Positions 1 through 13,594 are shown, counted from the first letter of the stretch. The stretch: DNA of 64,000 nucleotides from Pocillopora verrucosa (GCF_036669915.1 NC_089315.1:1530836-1594835); one strand, 5' to 3'. Notes: generated by a model not told the origin, from the sequence alone. A program made the numbers and translations.

Positions 1-35
1 TCATAAAATTCTCACTGAAAATTCTTTTTTTTCAG

Positions 36-292
36 GCACGGCTGGTGATTCTCTCAGTTATCATCGCGGCTTACCATTCAGCACTAAAGATCGAGATAAT
101 GACGGCTCCAATCTCAACTGTGCCTCCCGCAGTAAAGGCGCTTGGTGGTACAAGAGTTGCCAGTACTCAAACCTCAATGGCCCGTACATGAATAGTAACT
201 ATGTCGGTAAAGGAATGAGGTGGTATTACTGGAAAAAAGATCGTAATACTGTAAAAAGATCTGAGATGAAAATTCGTCCAAAGGACTTCTAA
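36..292 (+). CDS. FReD-I copy A, last coding exon (gene enters from left edge)
   Basis: This is the terminal exon of a fibrinogen-related domain gene whose earlier exons lie outside the window. It follows a polypyrimidine-AG acceptor (AG at 34-35) and ends at TAA 290-292. It is 257 bp, exactly the length of the last exon in the two complete copies at 19818-20074 and 31850-32106. It encodes the C-terminal third of a fibrinogen domain: the calcium-site motif DRDND, a paired Cys (NCA and WWYKSC), the SNLNG motif and the terminal KRSEMKIRP signature. These residues are typical of ficolin/tenascin-type domains. An AATAAA lies at 449-454, about 160 nt past the stop. The reading frame is open and nothing in it suggests decay. 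Whether the whole gene is intact cannot be judged. Confidence 0.88.
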
Positions 293-2451
293 GGTTCATC
301 ATACTTTGATAGCGTGAACCAAAAGATGAATATGTGCTCAGTAGATACATAAGGGTTGATGTATTTTAGTTTTAAAAGTAAAGTTTTCAAACAAGTCAAA
401 AGTGCATGTATTATTATTCAAAGTTAAAACTGCTGACAAAGCCATGAAAATAAAATACTTCTATTAAAGAGATGTAGATGTAACTAAGCTTGTGATTCCA
501 ATAAAGATAAAACAATGGGGAAAAGAAAGTGTTTTTTGCTGTAACATTAATATTTCAGCGGTGCCTGACAAAACAAGACTCTGTTGAAAGCGTTAACTCG
601 AGTCTGCTTGAGGAGTATATATAAGGAATAAGGAGTGAGTTTTTTGGTAGCATGGGTTTAGGTAATTAAACTTTGAGAAAGAGGATGTCGGCATGATCTC
701 GTCCCCCGTTTCAACGGTTTACACAAAGAACGCCTTGGACCATGACTCCCCTTTTGGCGACGAAACACGAAATAGCGAGCAGCAGATTAAGCCTCTTGTC
801 GCCTACGGTTAGGGTCGAGTAATGATGATTGAATGAGACCCTAAATTTATAAAAGTGACGTAACAGAAACTCTAAGGCGTTCATATTTTGCCATCAAACA
901 GACCAAATCAATAGAGAATAATACAACAGAAAAAAGCCCAAGCAACAAAAGCGAAAAAAAGTCTAACAAACAAACGAAAAAAATCAGCAACCAGACAACA
1001 ACTAAGAGTATTTATACATCAACCACATAACAGTTAAACGAATGTAAATGAGAGAGGATCAAATCCAAGTAAAGGACTGTAAGAAACTTCGCATTGACTT
1101 TATTTCTGTGATAATCTCTTTCATAAGTAGATAATCCTGTCTCGTGATTCCTGCTAACGTGGAAAATCCACAGGTCGATTATATATTCTCCCAATAAAAA
1201 TTTGAATACGTTACATTCAAAAATTGTTGCATTTTTTCCAGGAGATTGGAAACTTTGGGTCGTAAAGTACATTATGGGAGACTCCTTAAAAATAAGACGG
1301 CCAAAATTAAGGACTTTTTGTGCCACAACTTCTTCAACAAATATCTCTGTTTTACAACAGATCGAACAAATGTCAGTTTGCGTTTTTCAAGCAAGCGCCG
1401 GTTAGCGTGAGGCGAGCGTGGGGGGATATAAGCGTGTGAAAGGAAGAGCGCCAAACAATAACATTATTCAATGAAGGAGGTGCACAACTTAACAATGGCT
1501 CGTTCTTCCCATCAAGAACGTTCTCTGATTAATTTTCCGACGTCAAACTATACCCCTTTCATTTAATCACCAATGTTTTATAGGACTTGGTAAATAACTA
1601 AACTACTTCCAATTCGTGATTGAAACGGCGAAGTCAGGTGAACAAGTAGATACGGTACGCAAATAAATGATAAATAGATACTTCGGTTCACCCTAAATTT
1701 TTTCCAACCCAGTAATTATCACAGATTTGTAAAGTTCGTCCGATCTAGCTTCGTAATGAGTGTTTCTATCCAGAGTACAATTAACCTAGGATCAAAGAAT
1801 AGTTCGTGGTGCGGCTCATAATAACTCATTTTGTTCGATCAAAGGTCATATTAAGTACGAAAAAGTCAACGAGTACATAAGAAACTTCAATTTATGCAAA
1901 TTTCTTGAATGTTTATCAACTTTTGGGATACATAAACTGTCACTTTTCACGAGCACGTTTCACGAGCTTAATGCGATCTTTCTATAAAATGGCGTCAAAT
2001 AAACCATGTGTTTTGTTCTGTTGGACTAAAAGTTATCCTTGAATTTCGCCCATATTTGCGAGCAACTCTTGAAAGCTAGCCTTCCAGCTGTTTTTCATGA
2101 CCTATATCAGCAAATAATGTGAGTATCGAAAATTTAAGAATTTGTTCATGCTTAGCGTGCGTATACCGAGTTATGGATGTACGTGTCCAAATATCTAAGG
2201 ATTTTACGGCTGTGGCTTTAAGCAATAGATAAGTTTTCTTAATTTGTTAATAAGCAAGGCCACGGATGATATTTTTCTATTTACAGAACTTGTTAAAGCT
2301 TACACTGAATCGAAGGCAACAAAAGTTTCATTTGAACATAAATAATTATTAAGGCATTCATTCCGAAGGCTACTTTGTCCACCAGGAGGTTCAGGACGAC
2401 GACGAGGTCGATTTCTACAGTATCCTTAAAGACTTTGCAAAGAAGAAAACC
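293..2451. other. Spacer between FReD-I A and FReD-II A, shared with cassettes B and C
   Basis: No gene is supported here. Most of the stretch aligns by eye with 20075-22706 in cassette B, and its first part with 32107-33084 in cassette C, with many small indels. The open frames around 1012-1454 are short and are not preserved as frames in the other copies. The part just before 2452 is discussed under FReD-II. Confidence 0.6.
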
Positions 2452-5400
2452 ATGCAGAGCTTGCGGCTAAATCAGTTGGTCTTTATGATCACTGGCATAT
2501 TTTTGTTAGTTTTGTTCGTTGGGGCAAACAGAGACCTATGTGGGAGTGTTTTTAAAACTCAAGTTGGTAAGTGATAAACCCGGCTCGGTCCAGCCTAATT
2601 TCCTCATGTTTACCCAAAGACTTCTCTTTGCAGATTATGCCTTACTGGGTCACGTTATGACTAAAACTGATGTTCTTGACGAGTTTGAGTGTCAGCTAAA
2701 ATGTATGGGAAATGACAGTTGCAAATCGTTTAATGTTCATCACAAAAGCAATAATACGAAGCGCATTTGTGAGCTGAACAACATAACATGGCAGATGAAC
2801 CCGGATGATTTCAAACAGAAGAAAGGATCCACGTACTTTGGGTCTGTTCAGGTCAGTAAAAAAAATGTATCTCTGTGGTTTGCTTGTTATCGCGTTGGAT
2901 AAATGGCAGCAAGTGTCGTCCAGGATACAAAGGAGAAAGGTGTCAAATACGTCAGTACTTATTACAATAACAATTTAACGTATATCATGGCTTCAAGCCC
3001 TTTTTTTCAAAAATTGTAAAATGGTCGCCATTAAAACCTTTTATAGTCGCGCCACTACCCCTTTCCCACTCCTAAAGAAAAAAATAGAAAAGAAAGAAAA
3101 CGTCTGGTACCAGAAAAGATTCACAACAAAGATGCTGAGACCGGACTAAAATGATTTCGGTCGATTGTCCAGCTGAGAAACATCTCTCATAGTTTGAAGT
3201 GAGCTAAACTATAAGCAATGAAAACCTTCCTTATTTTAAACAACATTTTGAATCGCTTAAGACTTAGTCACCATACTTCGTACAGCAAAGTTGATGGTTA
3301 GACTGAAATGCTGAACGTAAAATGAAGGTTATGTCATTGAAATCAGTTTGACTTGATCAACGTTCATTTATGGTTGATGCGTATCTGAGAGTAACGGAAC
3401 GGCGAGAAAGAACAAGAGAAAGACAGGAAAAACGGGCGTTGTTCGATAATTCGACCAAAGATTGATAATTTTTTAAGTCTCCTTTTTTTTTATTTTTATT
3501 TTCTTTTTGATCTGTTGGTCGCCAATTGGCGACTTTGGTCTAAAGTTTAGCTGACAAATATGACCAAATATATTTTTCACCCGCCAACTTGGAGCGCTGA
3601 TATAGCTTTAAGCAATCTGAGCTAACCAAACAGCCACACCTTTAAAATTGTCAATGCGCCACGTGTGCATGCATGAACAATTAGCTCATGCCTAGATAGC
3701 TACTCATTTTTAAAAATAAAACGTTTGATCCTGATAATGCAGCACACGCTTTATTTGTGAAACTCAATGCATTGTTAACAAACTTTTTTCCAATATCCGT
3801 TGTATGCTTCTTGACCCGTCCGCTTTATGGCGCACCGTACGAGGAGTTGACGAACTCTGGATAACAACTCGCAATTGAATTCAATTTCATTTCACCTGCA
3901 GATGAAAATTAGGCAAAGAATTGACCCTCCTAGGTGGACTGCACCTTTAGCAACTACAAAAAAGCAGCCTGAAAAAATTTCAGGCTTCGAAAAGATTCGA
4001 ACAGTCGTGCCAAGAGGAGTTTCACACAATCTACTTTAGGTAACCAGGCAGAATACAACCTCTGCACCAAGCCGGATATTACATTTCAATGTGGATCAGA
4101 CTGCTGCGATTTACTCCAAATCTAGAAATTGATTACGTGGCAAACCTTGGCTCAAAACTTGAAGGTGGGAACAGGGAAAATTAATGATAGTACTTTGTCC
4201 AGTCTATAAGACATTTCTTTAGCTAACTGGATCGCATTTTTCAGGTGTGGATTTGCAATGATAGATCTGTTCAAAGTGTTCTACCGAGATTTTGTTGCTG
4301 TCGTCGAGTTTCGTGTTCTAATATATGTCTTTTTTAATTCTTATTTATCACACCATTTATTTATTTTTTACACGGCCTGTCAACGCGATCAACAGTAGTT
4401 TAGGATAACCAAACCCAACTACAAAAGACAAAAAGCTTCTTTCTTCATTAACATTTTCGTGATGATTAAGCAAATGTGGACCCAAACTCCAAAAGATTGA
4501 CAATAAAGAAGACTACGGCGAAGGACGATGATGATGATCGTGATGCACACAATAATGATCAATTGTTTTTCTTACAACTTATGCTTATAAATATTCTGTT
4601 CTTAGAAGGCAGGATTTATGGCCGGGGATAGGGATAATTACAAGTTTACAAATGTCTGATAGGCTGGTAAGAAATAGCTAAGTTTTTTCGGGATGGACAA
4701 AATAATAGAACCGAATATTCTACAGAGATTCCAAGTTGCTGGTAGCAAAATCAATTTTCAAGCTCCCCGTTTAAATCTCATTAGGTTGCAATCCCAATTA
4801 CATAAAATTGAATACTCTCTCTTGTAGCTTCTAAGAGCTGTTTGGAAATTTACAAGTCTGGCTATAAGATGAGTGGAGTGTATTACATCGATCCTGATGG
4901 TTTGGGGGAATTTAAAGTCTTCTGTGATCAGACGACGGCTGAGGGAGGATGGACGGTGTTTCAAAAGAGATTTGACGGCACTGTAGATTTCTCCCGCACC
5001 TGGGATGACTACAGACAGGGCTTCGGCAATCTGAACGGCGAGTTTTGGCTCGGGCTGGACAAGATTTATCGCCTGACTGCGAGCAGCAGTAATAAGCTTC
5101 GTGTTGACTTGGAAGACGTCCGTGGTGGAAGGGCATTTGCAGAGTACCAGTCATTTTCTGTGGCCAATGAGGAAGACAAATATTTACTAATATTGGGAAG
5201 TTATTCAGGTGCGATTGAATTTTCTCACAACGACTATATATTCGAGGGCATATTGTTAATTTGCACCCGCACAGTCTCTTGCGAGCTGAGCGCGCGTACT
5301 TAGAAATATGTTATCAAACATGTTGCTAGTATAAGTTGGGCCTCACGCGAACCTCACTCTGAACATGGTAGTGTTTGTTTCTGTGGAGGTGATTATTCGT

Positions 5401-5854
5401 TGCATGACGATTAATCCAACAATTTTTTTTTTTAACAGGCTCGGCAGGTGATTCTCTTGCATATCATCTTGGCTTACAATTTAGCAGCAAAGATCGGGAT
5501 AATGACAGATCCCAACACAACTGTGCTTTATCTATGAAAGGCGGCTGGTGGTACAACAGTTGCCAACACTCAAACCTAAACGGTTTGTACCGAAAAGGTC
5601 AAAAAGAATTAACGGGAATGCGCTGGAATCGCTGGAGAGGTAGCGAGTCTGTCGAAAGATCAGAGATGAAACTTCGTCCAAATGACTCCTATTGTCTGGC
5701 ATTGGGAACTTTGCGTCAAATGAAAGAAAACATGTATTCTGAAGGAAAAATAAGCATGCTGTTGCTTTTTGTTTTCTTGGCTTATTTTTCAAAGACTCGA
5801 TCGTTACTTCTTGTTGGTGAAACTTTCACTCTAAAAAGGTTTCAAGGTTTGTAG
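2452..5854 (+). pseudogene. FReD-II copy A, PAN-EGF-fibrinogen gene with a broken EGF exon and lost stop codon
   Basis: Exons recognised by comparison with copy B are 2452-2566 (signal/anchor segment), 2634-2851 (PAN/apple domain), a remnant of the EGF-like exon at 2899-2950, 4828-5208 (N-terminal fibrinogen exon) and 5439-5854 (C-terminal fibrinogen exon). The middle exon has lost its acceptor and first half: about 983 bp present in copy B (23155-24137) are absent, the junction sharing only AT. If the donor at 2852 is not used, reading stops at TAA 2900-2902 soon after the PAN domain. Splicing from the PAN exon straight to 4828 would be out of phase, because the PAN exon ends in phase 0 and 4828 needs phase 1. 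In the last exon the TAA of copy B is TAT (5690-5692), adding 54 codons up to TAG 5852-5854, directly before AATAAA at 5856. The fibrinogen exons are otherwise open. Probably a pseudogene; a short secreted PAN protein is the alternative. Confidence 0.75.
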
Positions 5855-6503
5855 AAATAAAATTTTCGTGTGATAATCGAAACTACTATGAACAAGAGAT
5901 TGTATAAGAGTTTTAGAAGTAGTTTTGTTTTCAAGAATTTATCGCCAGGATGAAAACTGGTTAACACTGCTTCCATGGTGCCTCAAGAGATTTGCAGTGC
6001 GAGAATAATTTTTTTTTTTCACTTAAAAGTTTTGATGAACTATTTACATATTGTCAAACAAAAGAAAAATTAACTGTCTAATCCAATGACCCAAGCGCAG
6101 GCTGGTTGGCTTTGGATGCTCTAGAGGCATGGTCTGAGGTCTATTTGGTCTTTCAAATGACATGTCCAGTTTAATCTTTTCTCATTCTTATAATCTAAAG
6201 TAAGATTATCATCGGTTCGCTAAGAATTAATCCTCAGATGAAGCTATCGCACTTTATTTGTAAACGCTCTGTTGAGTCTCCTATGAGACGCATACATCTC
6301 CCTTCAAACGCCTCCAGAGCCCTTTGGTATACTTCTTTCATGAGAGAATCAGAAACCTGCTCCTTGCACGATGCGACTAGGACAGGGAAAACCCAAGGAA
6401 CGTTGTGGGGACCACTGGGGATGAAAAAGACACTCGTGTCCAGTTTACTGTGATCGCTATTTGATCATGTTTCCCAGGCTCCTCTCGGCTGAAGTTTATA
6501 AAC
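5855..6503. other. Spacer upstream of EOGT A
   Basis: No gene is seen. The stretch aligns with 26918-28280 and 34201-35270. It lacks a segment of about 270 bp that cassettes B and C have in common (around 27541-27840 and 34825-35095). The join in copy A lies near 6320. The missing piece could include promoter or 5' untranslated sequence of EOGT, which would fit with the decay of this copy. Confidence 0.5.
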
Positions 6504-7995
6504 ATGGACTTTACGAGACTGTTTATCGTCTTTGCTGAAGTATGCACGATCATTTCAGCTGGAATCCAGGGAACTAATGATCAAATTGAGAATTCTCATC
6601 GAGAAGGAGACTCTTACTTTTCAACCCGTGACGGTTCCAACCCACAAACCTGCAGAAAACTCGGAAAATGCGAGGTACATCTACTTGGAAACTTACCCAA
6701 TAACAGTTGTTCCTCGACGTCGGTCAAGTTTTTTTTGAAACTTTTTTTGTCGTGTATTCGGGAAAGTAGTGGATTTGACACGATCATTAATGAAAACCAG
6801 TATCGTGGTTAAAAATGTGTGAAATTCAATGCTGATCGTAAATTTATATGCTTATTAAATGTCGACTTGAATCTCATGTAACCTAAAATCACGTAATTTG
6901 TGTATCTTTGAGCATTATGAAAAACGAGCTCGACCTGAGGAAATGAGACTCTCGTAAAGATATCTACCGGTAGTCATTCGGGAACCATATTTAATTTATA
7001 TCAGCTTATAAATTGAATCAGCTAAAGAACTCGTCTTTTCATATTCTTGATATGTGTTTCTGAATTATTCTTTCCAATTCACAAAACTTTGATGTTTGCA
7101 CAACTGCTCCACTCTATTAATAATTAAATTGAGCATGTGTTTAAAAAGCGGTTCATGCTGAAAATAGTTACTAGTTATGAAAATAGATAAGTGCTACATA
7201 AAACTCAGGTGGTCTTTCTTAAAGAAAAAAATTATACTTGCAAACAGTTTATAAATGTTATTGGTCATGCAAAGACTTGAAATTGATAAATTTTTTTTAA
7301 AGTTAGTAGACATGAGGCTGTGAGGAGCTTAGTGGTCAACTTGTTGGAATATTTCAACTTCAAGATAAAATGTGCAGTGGCATTGGGCCTTGATTCACAT
7401 GGTTGTGCAAACTAAGCTATCTATACTGTTCCAATGTTAAGACATGATTTTTTGTGTTTTTATATTCAGGGCACTCCAGATAGGGCTCAGAACTGCTGGG
7501 GGTATGAGCCAGGATGTACCTCAGCAGATAAATGGTACATCAAACCACGGTGTGATGACAACATGTCTGGCAGACATTTTAGAACGTAAGTTGATAAAAG
7601 ATTCACATAGGTGCATAAGACTAAACACACTAGCAGCAAACAGAGATGGTTCAAAATTGTTTTTTATTTCTGATCACCTTTATTAAAGAACAAACAAGTT
7701 TTGATCATTTGTTGGCATGAACAGGTTAACTGTTTTATCTCCTAAGAGTGATTAACATCTAATATCACCTTAAAAGATCAGTATTGAATCACACATTTAA
7801 GTTATGAGAATATAGGAATTGATCATGTAAACCATGCAACTAAAGGAGCTTCAATTGTTTGACAAATTCTCCTTGTCAGTACAGTTGGAAATGTGTAATG
7901 AACAACAAATGGGCGATCACAGCAATATTTCAAGTCTTGAAACACCATTAATTTTAGCATAAAACCATATGCCTGACTTAAACTCAAAAGCAATA

Positions 7996-8140
7996 AAGGG
8001 GGTAAGTTTTCTGAAAAAATTGTGGTGTTGCATTGGTGGGAGAGTATAATGGGGTAATTTAGTATTATCAACTGAGTTGATAAAGTAAATTGGCCTCTGA
8101 AGAGTTTCAAAGCTGACGTTTCAAGTGTTAGCCCTTCTTA
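7996..8140 (-). repeat. Dispersed foldback repeat family 1, copy in EOGT A intron 2
   Basis: About 145 bp matches, in reverse orientation, the element inserted with target duplication at 33864-34009. It holds the blocks AAAGGGGGTAAGTTTTCTG, GTGGGAGAGTATAATGGGGT and the GAAGAGTTTCAAAGCTGACG region. The same insertion is present in copy C at 36795-36950, so it predates the cassette duplication. Confidence 0.7.
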
Positions 8141-9950
8141 CGCAAAAGTAAATTTGATGATCCATCTATTCTATCATCAATTTGCAGTTAGCATGTTAAG
8201 ATCACATATAGTAATTATTATTGATTGAAAGTTGACATGGATGGTGGAATATCTTTACATTAAATAATGATCTGAAATTGATTCTTCATTTCAATTTGTT
8301 ATATATATGTATATGTTATAGGATTGAAGACAAAATTCACCAGTTCTGGAAAGAAAGTGATTTTGGTTTTGTGAAATCTGTTCAGGACAGTTTACAATTG
8401 GTTTGCAAACCAAAGGAAACCCAGGTTAGAATCTGAAACTTCTCTGAAGGGGTTTAAGGGTGAAAGGAGGAATGCATGGAAAAATAGGAACAGTGAAGTG
8501 TTTTATGATCCAGTAAAGTTTAGATATAATTTTAGCCAAATTGGCAAAGTCATCTGCAAACAGTGCCCAAAGGTTTGGCTGAGGCTTATAACTATAAAGC
8601 GTCATCTGACCATCTGGCTGCTCTTCATAATATCAAACTTAAAATAATGATAACAAATCTAACTCCAACCTTCAGATAGACAGTACAACAAGTAGGTGAT
8701 CAAATTTAAAACATACCACCAATATTTGAGTTACGGACTTCTTCTCAATGCACAATATACCCCAAGTCTCCAAAAAGGATATGATCAGAGGCTAACTCAG
8801 GAGATAAACATTCAACTTAAATGGCTCATCTATCATTAACTTTCCAGGCAGATGCCTCATCTCTTGTTTGCTCCAAGCAGCTGACATACTGCAAATCAAA
8901 GCATCTATTCATGGATTTCAGAAATATGCCAAATGGACAAAGGTACAGATTGAAGGAAGATCTAAGTAAAGATTCTGTTTGGGAATATATTCAATGTTAT
9001 TTGTTGATGACAAATTTTGATGACACCTATTTTTAGTGATATAATTAGATCAAAAGAAAATAGTCTATCAAACACACAACTGATTTTCGTTACAGAGGAA
9101 AAACTGTTTGGCTATCAATTTTGGTTGACTGCAAGTGAGAGTAATAAGGCATAAAATAGCCTTATAATGCAATCATTTTTATAATAATAAAAAATGCAAA
9201 ATTGACATTGTTCTGAGGATCATATTTTACATTCATTATGATTGATTTTGTTTCAACTAAAGGAAATTAATTCAGACGGAATTTGTGGGGAAAATTAGAT
9301 CCCTATTGCTACATATGTAATTAGACAACCCTCAACTTGTCATTATTGTGAGACAGAATTTTTTAATTTTTCCCAGGAGACATTGGGACCCCAAGGCTTT
9401 AATTTTCACTATTCATTACATGAGAATGGTTGGTATGAAAACAGTTTTAATTGTATAACAAAGAGGAAGTTTGAAACTTGTAAGCAACTTACCTTTAGAT
9501 GATACTCTTAGTATTAATTTTGTTTTAAAACTTAAAAAATGTATAATTAATTATTACTAGTCTTACATTTGTACCATGATCAATTTACTTTCTTTTGTTG
9601 CTGTCTAATAAACTGATGTTGTTGTTGTTGTGACCACAATACCTAGCACATCAAAGGCAGATAAATTCAAGCCTCAGAAAATTGGTGGGTTTTGTGAAGT
9701 GGATGCTAGTGCCCTCAGTGAAGAAGGAAAATACAGAATGGAGCTTAGTTCATGGTAAAATCATATTTTTCATGATAAATTGACTGCAAATTATGTGTTA
9801 AGGATATCGAACAAAGAACAGCCTTTTTTTTTTATTAGATCAATTGTCAATTACTTTAATTTGTGTGCCTAGTTACGATCTTAGTTACAATGTTTATCTT
9901 TTTCCCTATTGGTTTGAAATCGGATATTTTAGCGTCACCACGCGCATATA

Positions 9951-9971
9951 ATTATTATTATTATTATTATT
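9951..9971. repeat. (ATT)7 microsatellite
   Basis: Seven ATT units lie in intron 5 of EOGT A. They sit inside a stretch of roughly 1 kb (about 9810-10785) that copy C does not have between its exons 5 and 6, so the segment was inserted in A or lost from C. Confidence 0.85.
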
Positions 9972-12840
9972 GACAATCTTTAATGAGGAAACTTTTTCAC
10001 TAAAAAGTGGTTTACAAAAAGGACCTCGAAAATTAAAAATTAAAAATTTACAATGAATAAAAATGCTAAAAGATGCTACTAAAAACTAATGTATCTTATG
10101 TGTAATACAAAGCTTAAATCAATGAATTAAAAATCTGACGCTTCAAAATATTTACATTATCAGAGGCTCGTATGCGTCCCTATAAGCCAGAGTTTTGTAA
10201 GATTTCACCTTGAACAGCAATAACTTCGTCTTTCGTTCCAAACCTTTGGCACAAGCAGGACCGATATGTAAGTGATTTTGTTAGTTTTATTTCAATATGT
10301 TTAAGTTTAGTTTTTCACCTTGGGCGATAGCGCACATATGTACTGTGTTGTACAACAGTACAACTAATTATCTTGAAATCAAGGAGTATTTTGAAATAAC
10401 TAGACGCTCACAAAGTAACGCCCACATTTTAGTCTTTGGGCTGTTAATCAGCCGCAAATGGTCATTGTGTAGCCGATCTTTGAATCTCGAGTAGTTTTTA
10501 TTTAGCCTTTTATGATTTGTTTATGTTAATTCACGTTGATTGTTGTTATTTTAATCGCGTTATCGACATAAGCACGTAAAGCGTTTCTTTCATGCCTTTC
10601 GCACCAATTCAATTAGATTCATGCATTCGTTATATTATTGTAATTTCAGTTTACGATAGTGATCGTGACCGTGATCTAAATAAACACGTTTCATTACGAC
10701 CGGTAAAATAGTCCCCACATCAGCGACACTTAGAAAACACGCATAGCGACACCCCTCGAAGTTTCCTCTTTCGTCGCAAGCGTCACATTATGGACTAGTC
10801 AACATACCCTATGGTACTGTTCATCTGTGTGTATAGTATTTGCATAATTTAGTCAATGCAAAAATAGAAAATTTAACCATTATTATCTTTTTTCTTTGTC
10901 AATGTATATATTATCATACAGTGAAGATGAATGGCATAAAGTAATAGAGAAAGTTTACTTTGAAATTAAGTTTGAACCTCACAGTTTGTTTCCTTTGTAG
11001 ATTAAGTTAGTAATAAGCTTCACTATCTTTCCCTAATTCCTTATGTTACTACTTTTTCCAGGTTAAATGAAGTAGAAGATTTCTCTTCCTTGTCCTTTAA
11101 ACCAAACCAGGAGGAACACTGAGATATCCTGGTGGAGAAACCTACTTTCTTCATGAAATTAGATGCAGGTTTGTGTATTTTCCTCTTAACACCTGTAAAG
11201 CCTGGTTTATACTTAGGACACAATGTAACCATTGCAAAATGGTATAAATGTTAGGAAATAAAGAAGAGTTAATTTTTTCTTTTTCATTATTTCTCTAATG
11301 TATCACCTGTGTAATTACTGTAAATTTAATATTAATTATTATTGAGGAGATTTTTTTTATTGCAGTTGTAAACATGTACCATCACTTCTGTGATTTTTTC
11401 AACTTGTATGTCACTCAGCATGTGAATGGATCGTTTGATACTGATGTCAACATTGTACTGGGGGAAAAAGTTTGAAGATTCTAAATTTTTTCATCATACT
11501 AACAGAGTCCTGACCCCAGTAATGGTTGATAGATAGAAACTAATCTATTTGTAGTCCATCCAAGGATTAACAGTTTCACTAGGTTTTGGGTAATATTAAA
11601 GCTAACAATTTCATGGGGTCTTAATTGTGGTGCAAGGCAACATTGAAGATTAAAGTGTAAGTAGTAATACAAACCATAGACTGAGCTTATTAAGTTGTGC
11701 AGAAAAGCTTCTCCCCTTTACTTTGCATATATTTTGTGACTGTGCAAACAAAACTTTCAAATGCACATACAGTATCTTAGTTTATGTTAATAGTAAAAAA
11801 AATTCAGTGCTATGAGCTGTACACAACATACTCAGAAAATTAAGCCATAAACACCTTCAATGTTTAGGTTCTGTTTATTGTGTTTTGGCCGTTCACATTT
11901 AGGATCATATCACCAAACAAACAAAAAAAAGAAATTGCCTTTACTGCTTGTAAATAAGTTTCTCTCTGTCTGACTGGCTTAATTGTTCTTCCTGATACAA
12001 CGACATTTTGGATTAATTTTATATATTTCCTGGGTTAACAGTTTTCTGAGTTTCAATATAAACAGAAATATTCCAGAGTTCTCCTTATGTCCTACACCTC
12101 TTTTCTATCTCTTTTGTTGTCATCTGATTTTGTGGAATTGATTTTTTTATCAAGCATGAGAGACAAAGTTTGGGGAACTTTGGAGTAACATGGAAAGTGT
12201 TTTCATCAAACCCTATTGTCTATCTTGGAAAGGAATCTGAAAACAAGACAGTAGATTTGTTGTTGTTTAATGTGCTACAACTATTGAAAGTTTACTGGAG
12301 TATTCTTGTCTTGCATGTCTTTTAATATATTAGTTTAATTTGTATTTGTAGGTGTGTTTTAAAGAAGCCATCTTTGCCCTTCTGCCAATAATGGTGTTTG
12401 GACTGTACTACAACACACCTCTGGTTGGTTTTCTTTTTTCTTCTGTTTGTTAATACTACATGTGATCATTTTAGGTTACATTGTAACTTACAATAGTCTA
12501 TTTAATTGTTAAGTGCCAAGCCTTTAAACCAATCAAAAGTTAGGCTGACATTTGCATTCTTTAGATGGGGCTGAGAGACTAGTTAGCCAAGGATCTAGTA
12601 GCTCTGCATTTTATTTTAATAAAAAATCGTTTTTCACCTTTTATCTACAAAAATGTCTTAATAGAGCAGTCTTTAATTTTTCCAGACTCTAGGTTGTTCA
12701 AGAGTGGTCTTTTCAAAGCATTTTCTGAACATGTCATGGGAAGAGTGGGTATCATCCAGGATAAGAACTTGCAGGTGAAGATTGTGTTTTCCAATGTATT
12801 CCTTCACTGTGGTATTGTTATGATTGTGTATTTCTACCTA

Positions 12841-13545
12841 TAAGCACGGGTTGCCCAAGCTCACGTCTCAAGAAAAAGCAAGCTATTAATCATGGAAGCA
12901 TCACCCATTGTGTGACTTGGTGTCAGGTTACAATTAGAGGAACCATTGAGAATTTGTTCAAGTTGTAAGGAATAGTATGGTGAATGAAATATGATCAATT
13001 TACAAGGATAAATATTTCGAAATATGAACATTTTACACATAAAATCAATAGCACTTACTCATATCTTGTGTGTCTGCTGTGGTTTCTGGCGATTTCTGCT
13101 GTTTATTAAGCTTGCTTTTCTTTCATTGTTATTCCTGTGAAAAGATGAAGTCAAGCTTGACTTTGTCTTGTTGACATGTTCAGAAAATTCCATTATTGTT
13201 ATTCCTGTCAAAAGACGAAGTCAAGCTTGACGTCGTCTTTTACCAGAAGTAACAGTGATAGTAAAGCAAGCTTAAAACAGCAGAAATTGCCAGAAACTAT
13301 GACAGACATACAGGATGTGTGTAAGTTTTATTGATTTTACGTGAATGTTCATATTTCAAAATATTTAGCATTGTAAATCTACCATATTTCATTCCCCAAA
13401 CTTTTCCCTGTAACATGTTCAAATTCTCAATGGTTCCTCTTGCAACTTAACTTCAAGTCACACAAAGGGTGATGCTTTCATGAATTAATTACTGGCTTTT
13501 TCTTGAGATGTGAGCTTGGGTGGCCTGTGCTATAAGAAGCATTTT
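12841..13545. repeat. Long inverted repeat in intron 10 of EOGT A
   Basis: Two arms of about 300 bp in opposite orientation face each other. The left arm runs from the AAGCACGGGTTGCCC region to about 13140, the right arm from about 13245 to the GGTGGCCTGTGCTATAAG region. Between them are two partial copies of a unit containing GTTATTCCTGTCAAAAGACG and TCAAGCTTGACTTTGTC, itself partly palindromic. It resembles a foldback DNA element. The same element sits at the homologous place in EOGT C, with a shorter left arm and an expanded centre. Confidence 0.75.
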
Positions 13546-13594
13546 GTTCTCATTAGTTTGTTTGACTTTCTGCATGAATATTTTGCACTTTGAT

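Noticed and set aside
6532-6738. Alternative frame (68 codons) over EOGT exon 1, also at 35299
   Set aside because: The frame starting at 6504 gives a signal peptide, the TCRKLGKCE region and a phase-0 donor at GAG/GTACAT that joins to exon 2. The other frame joins to nothing.
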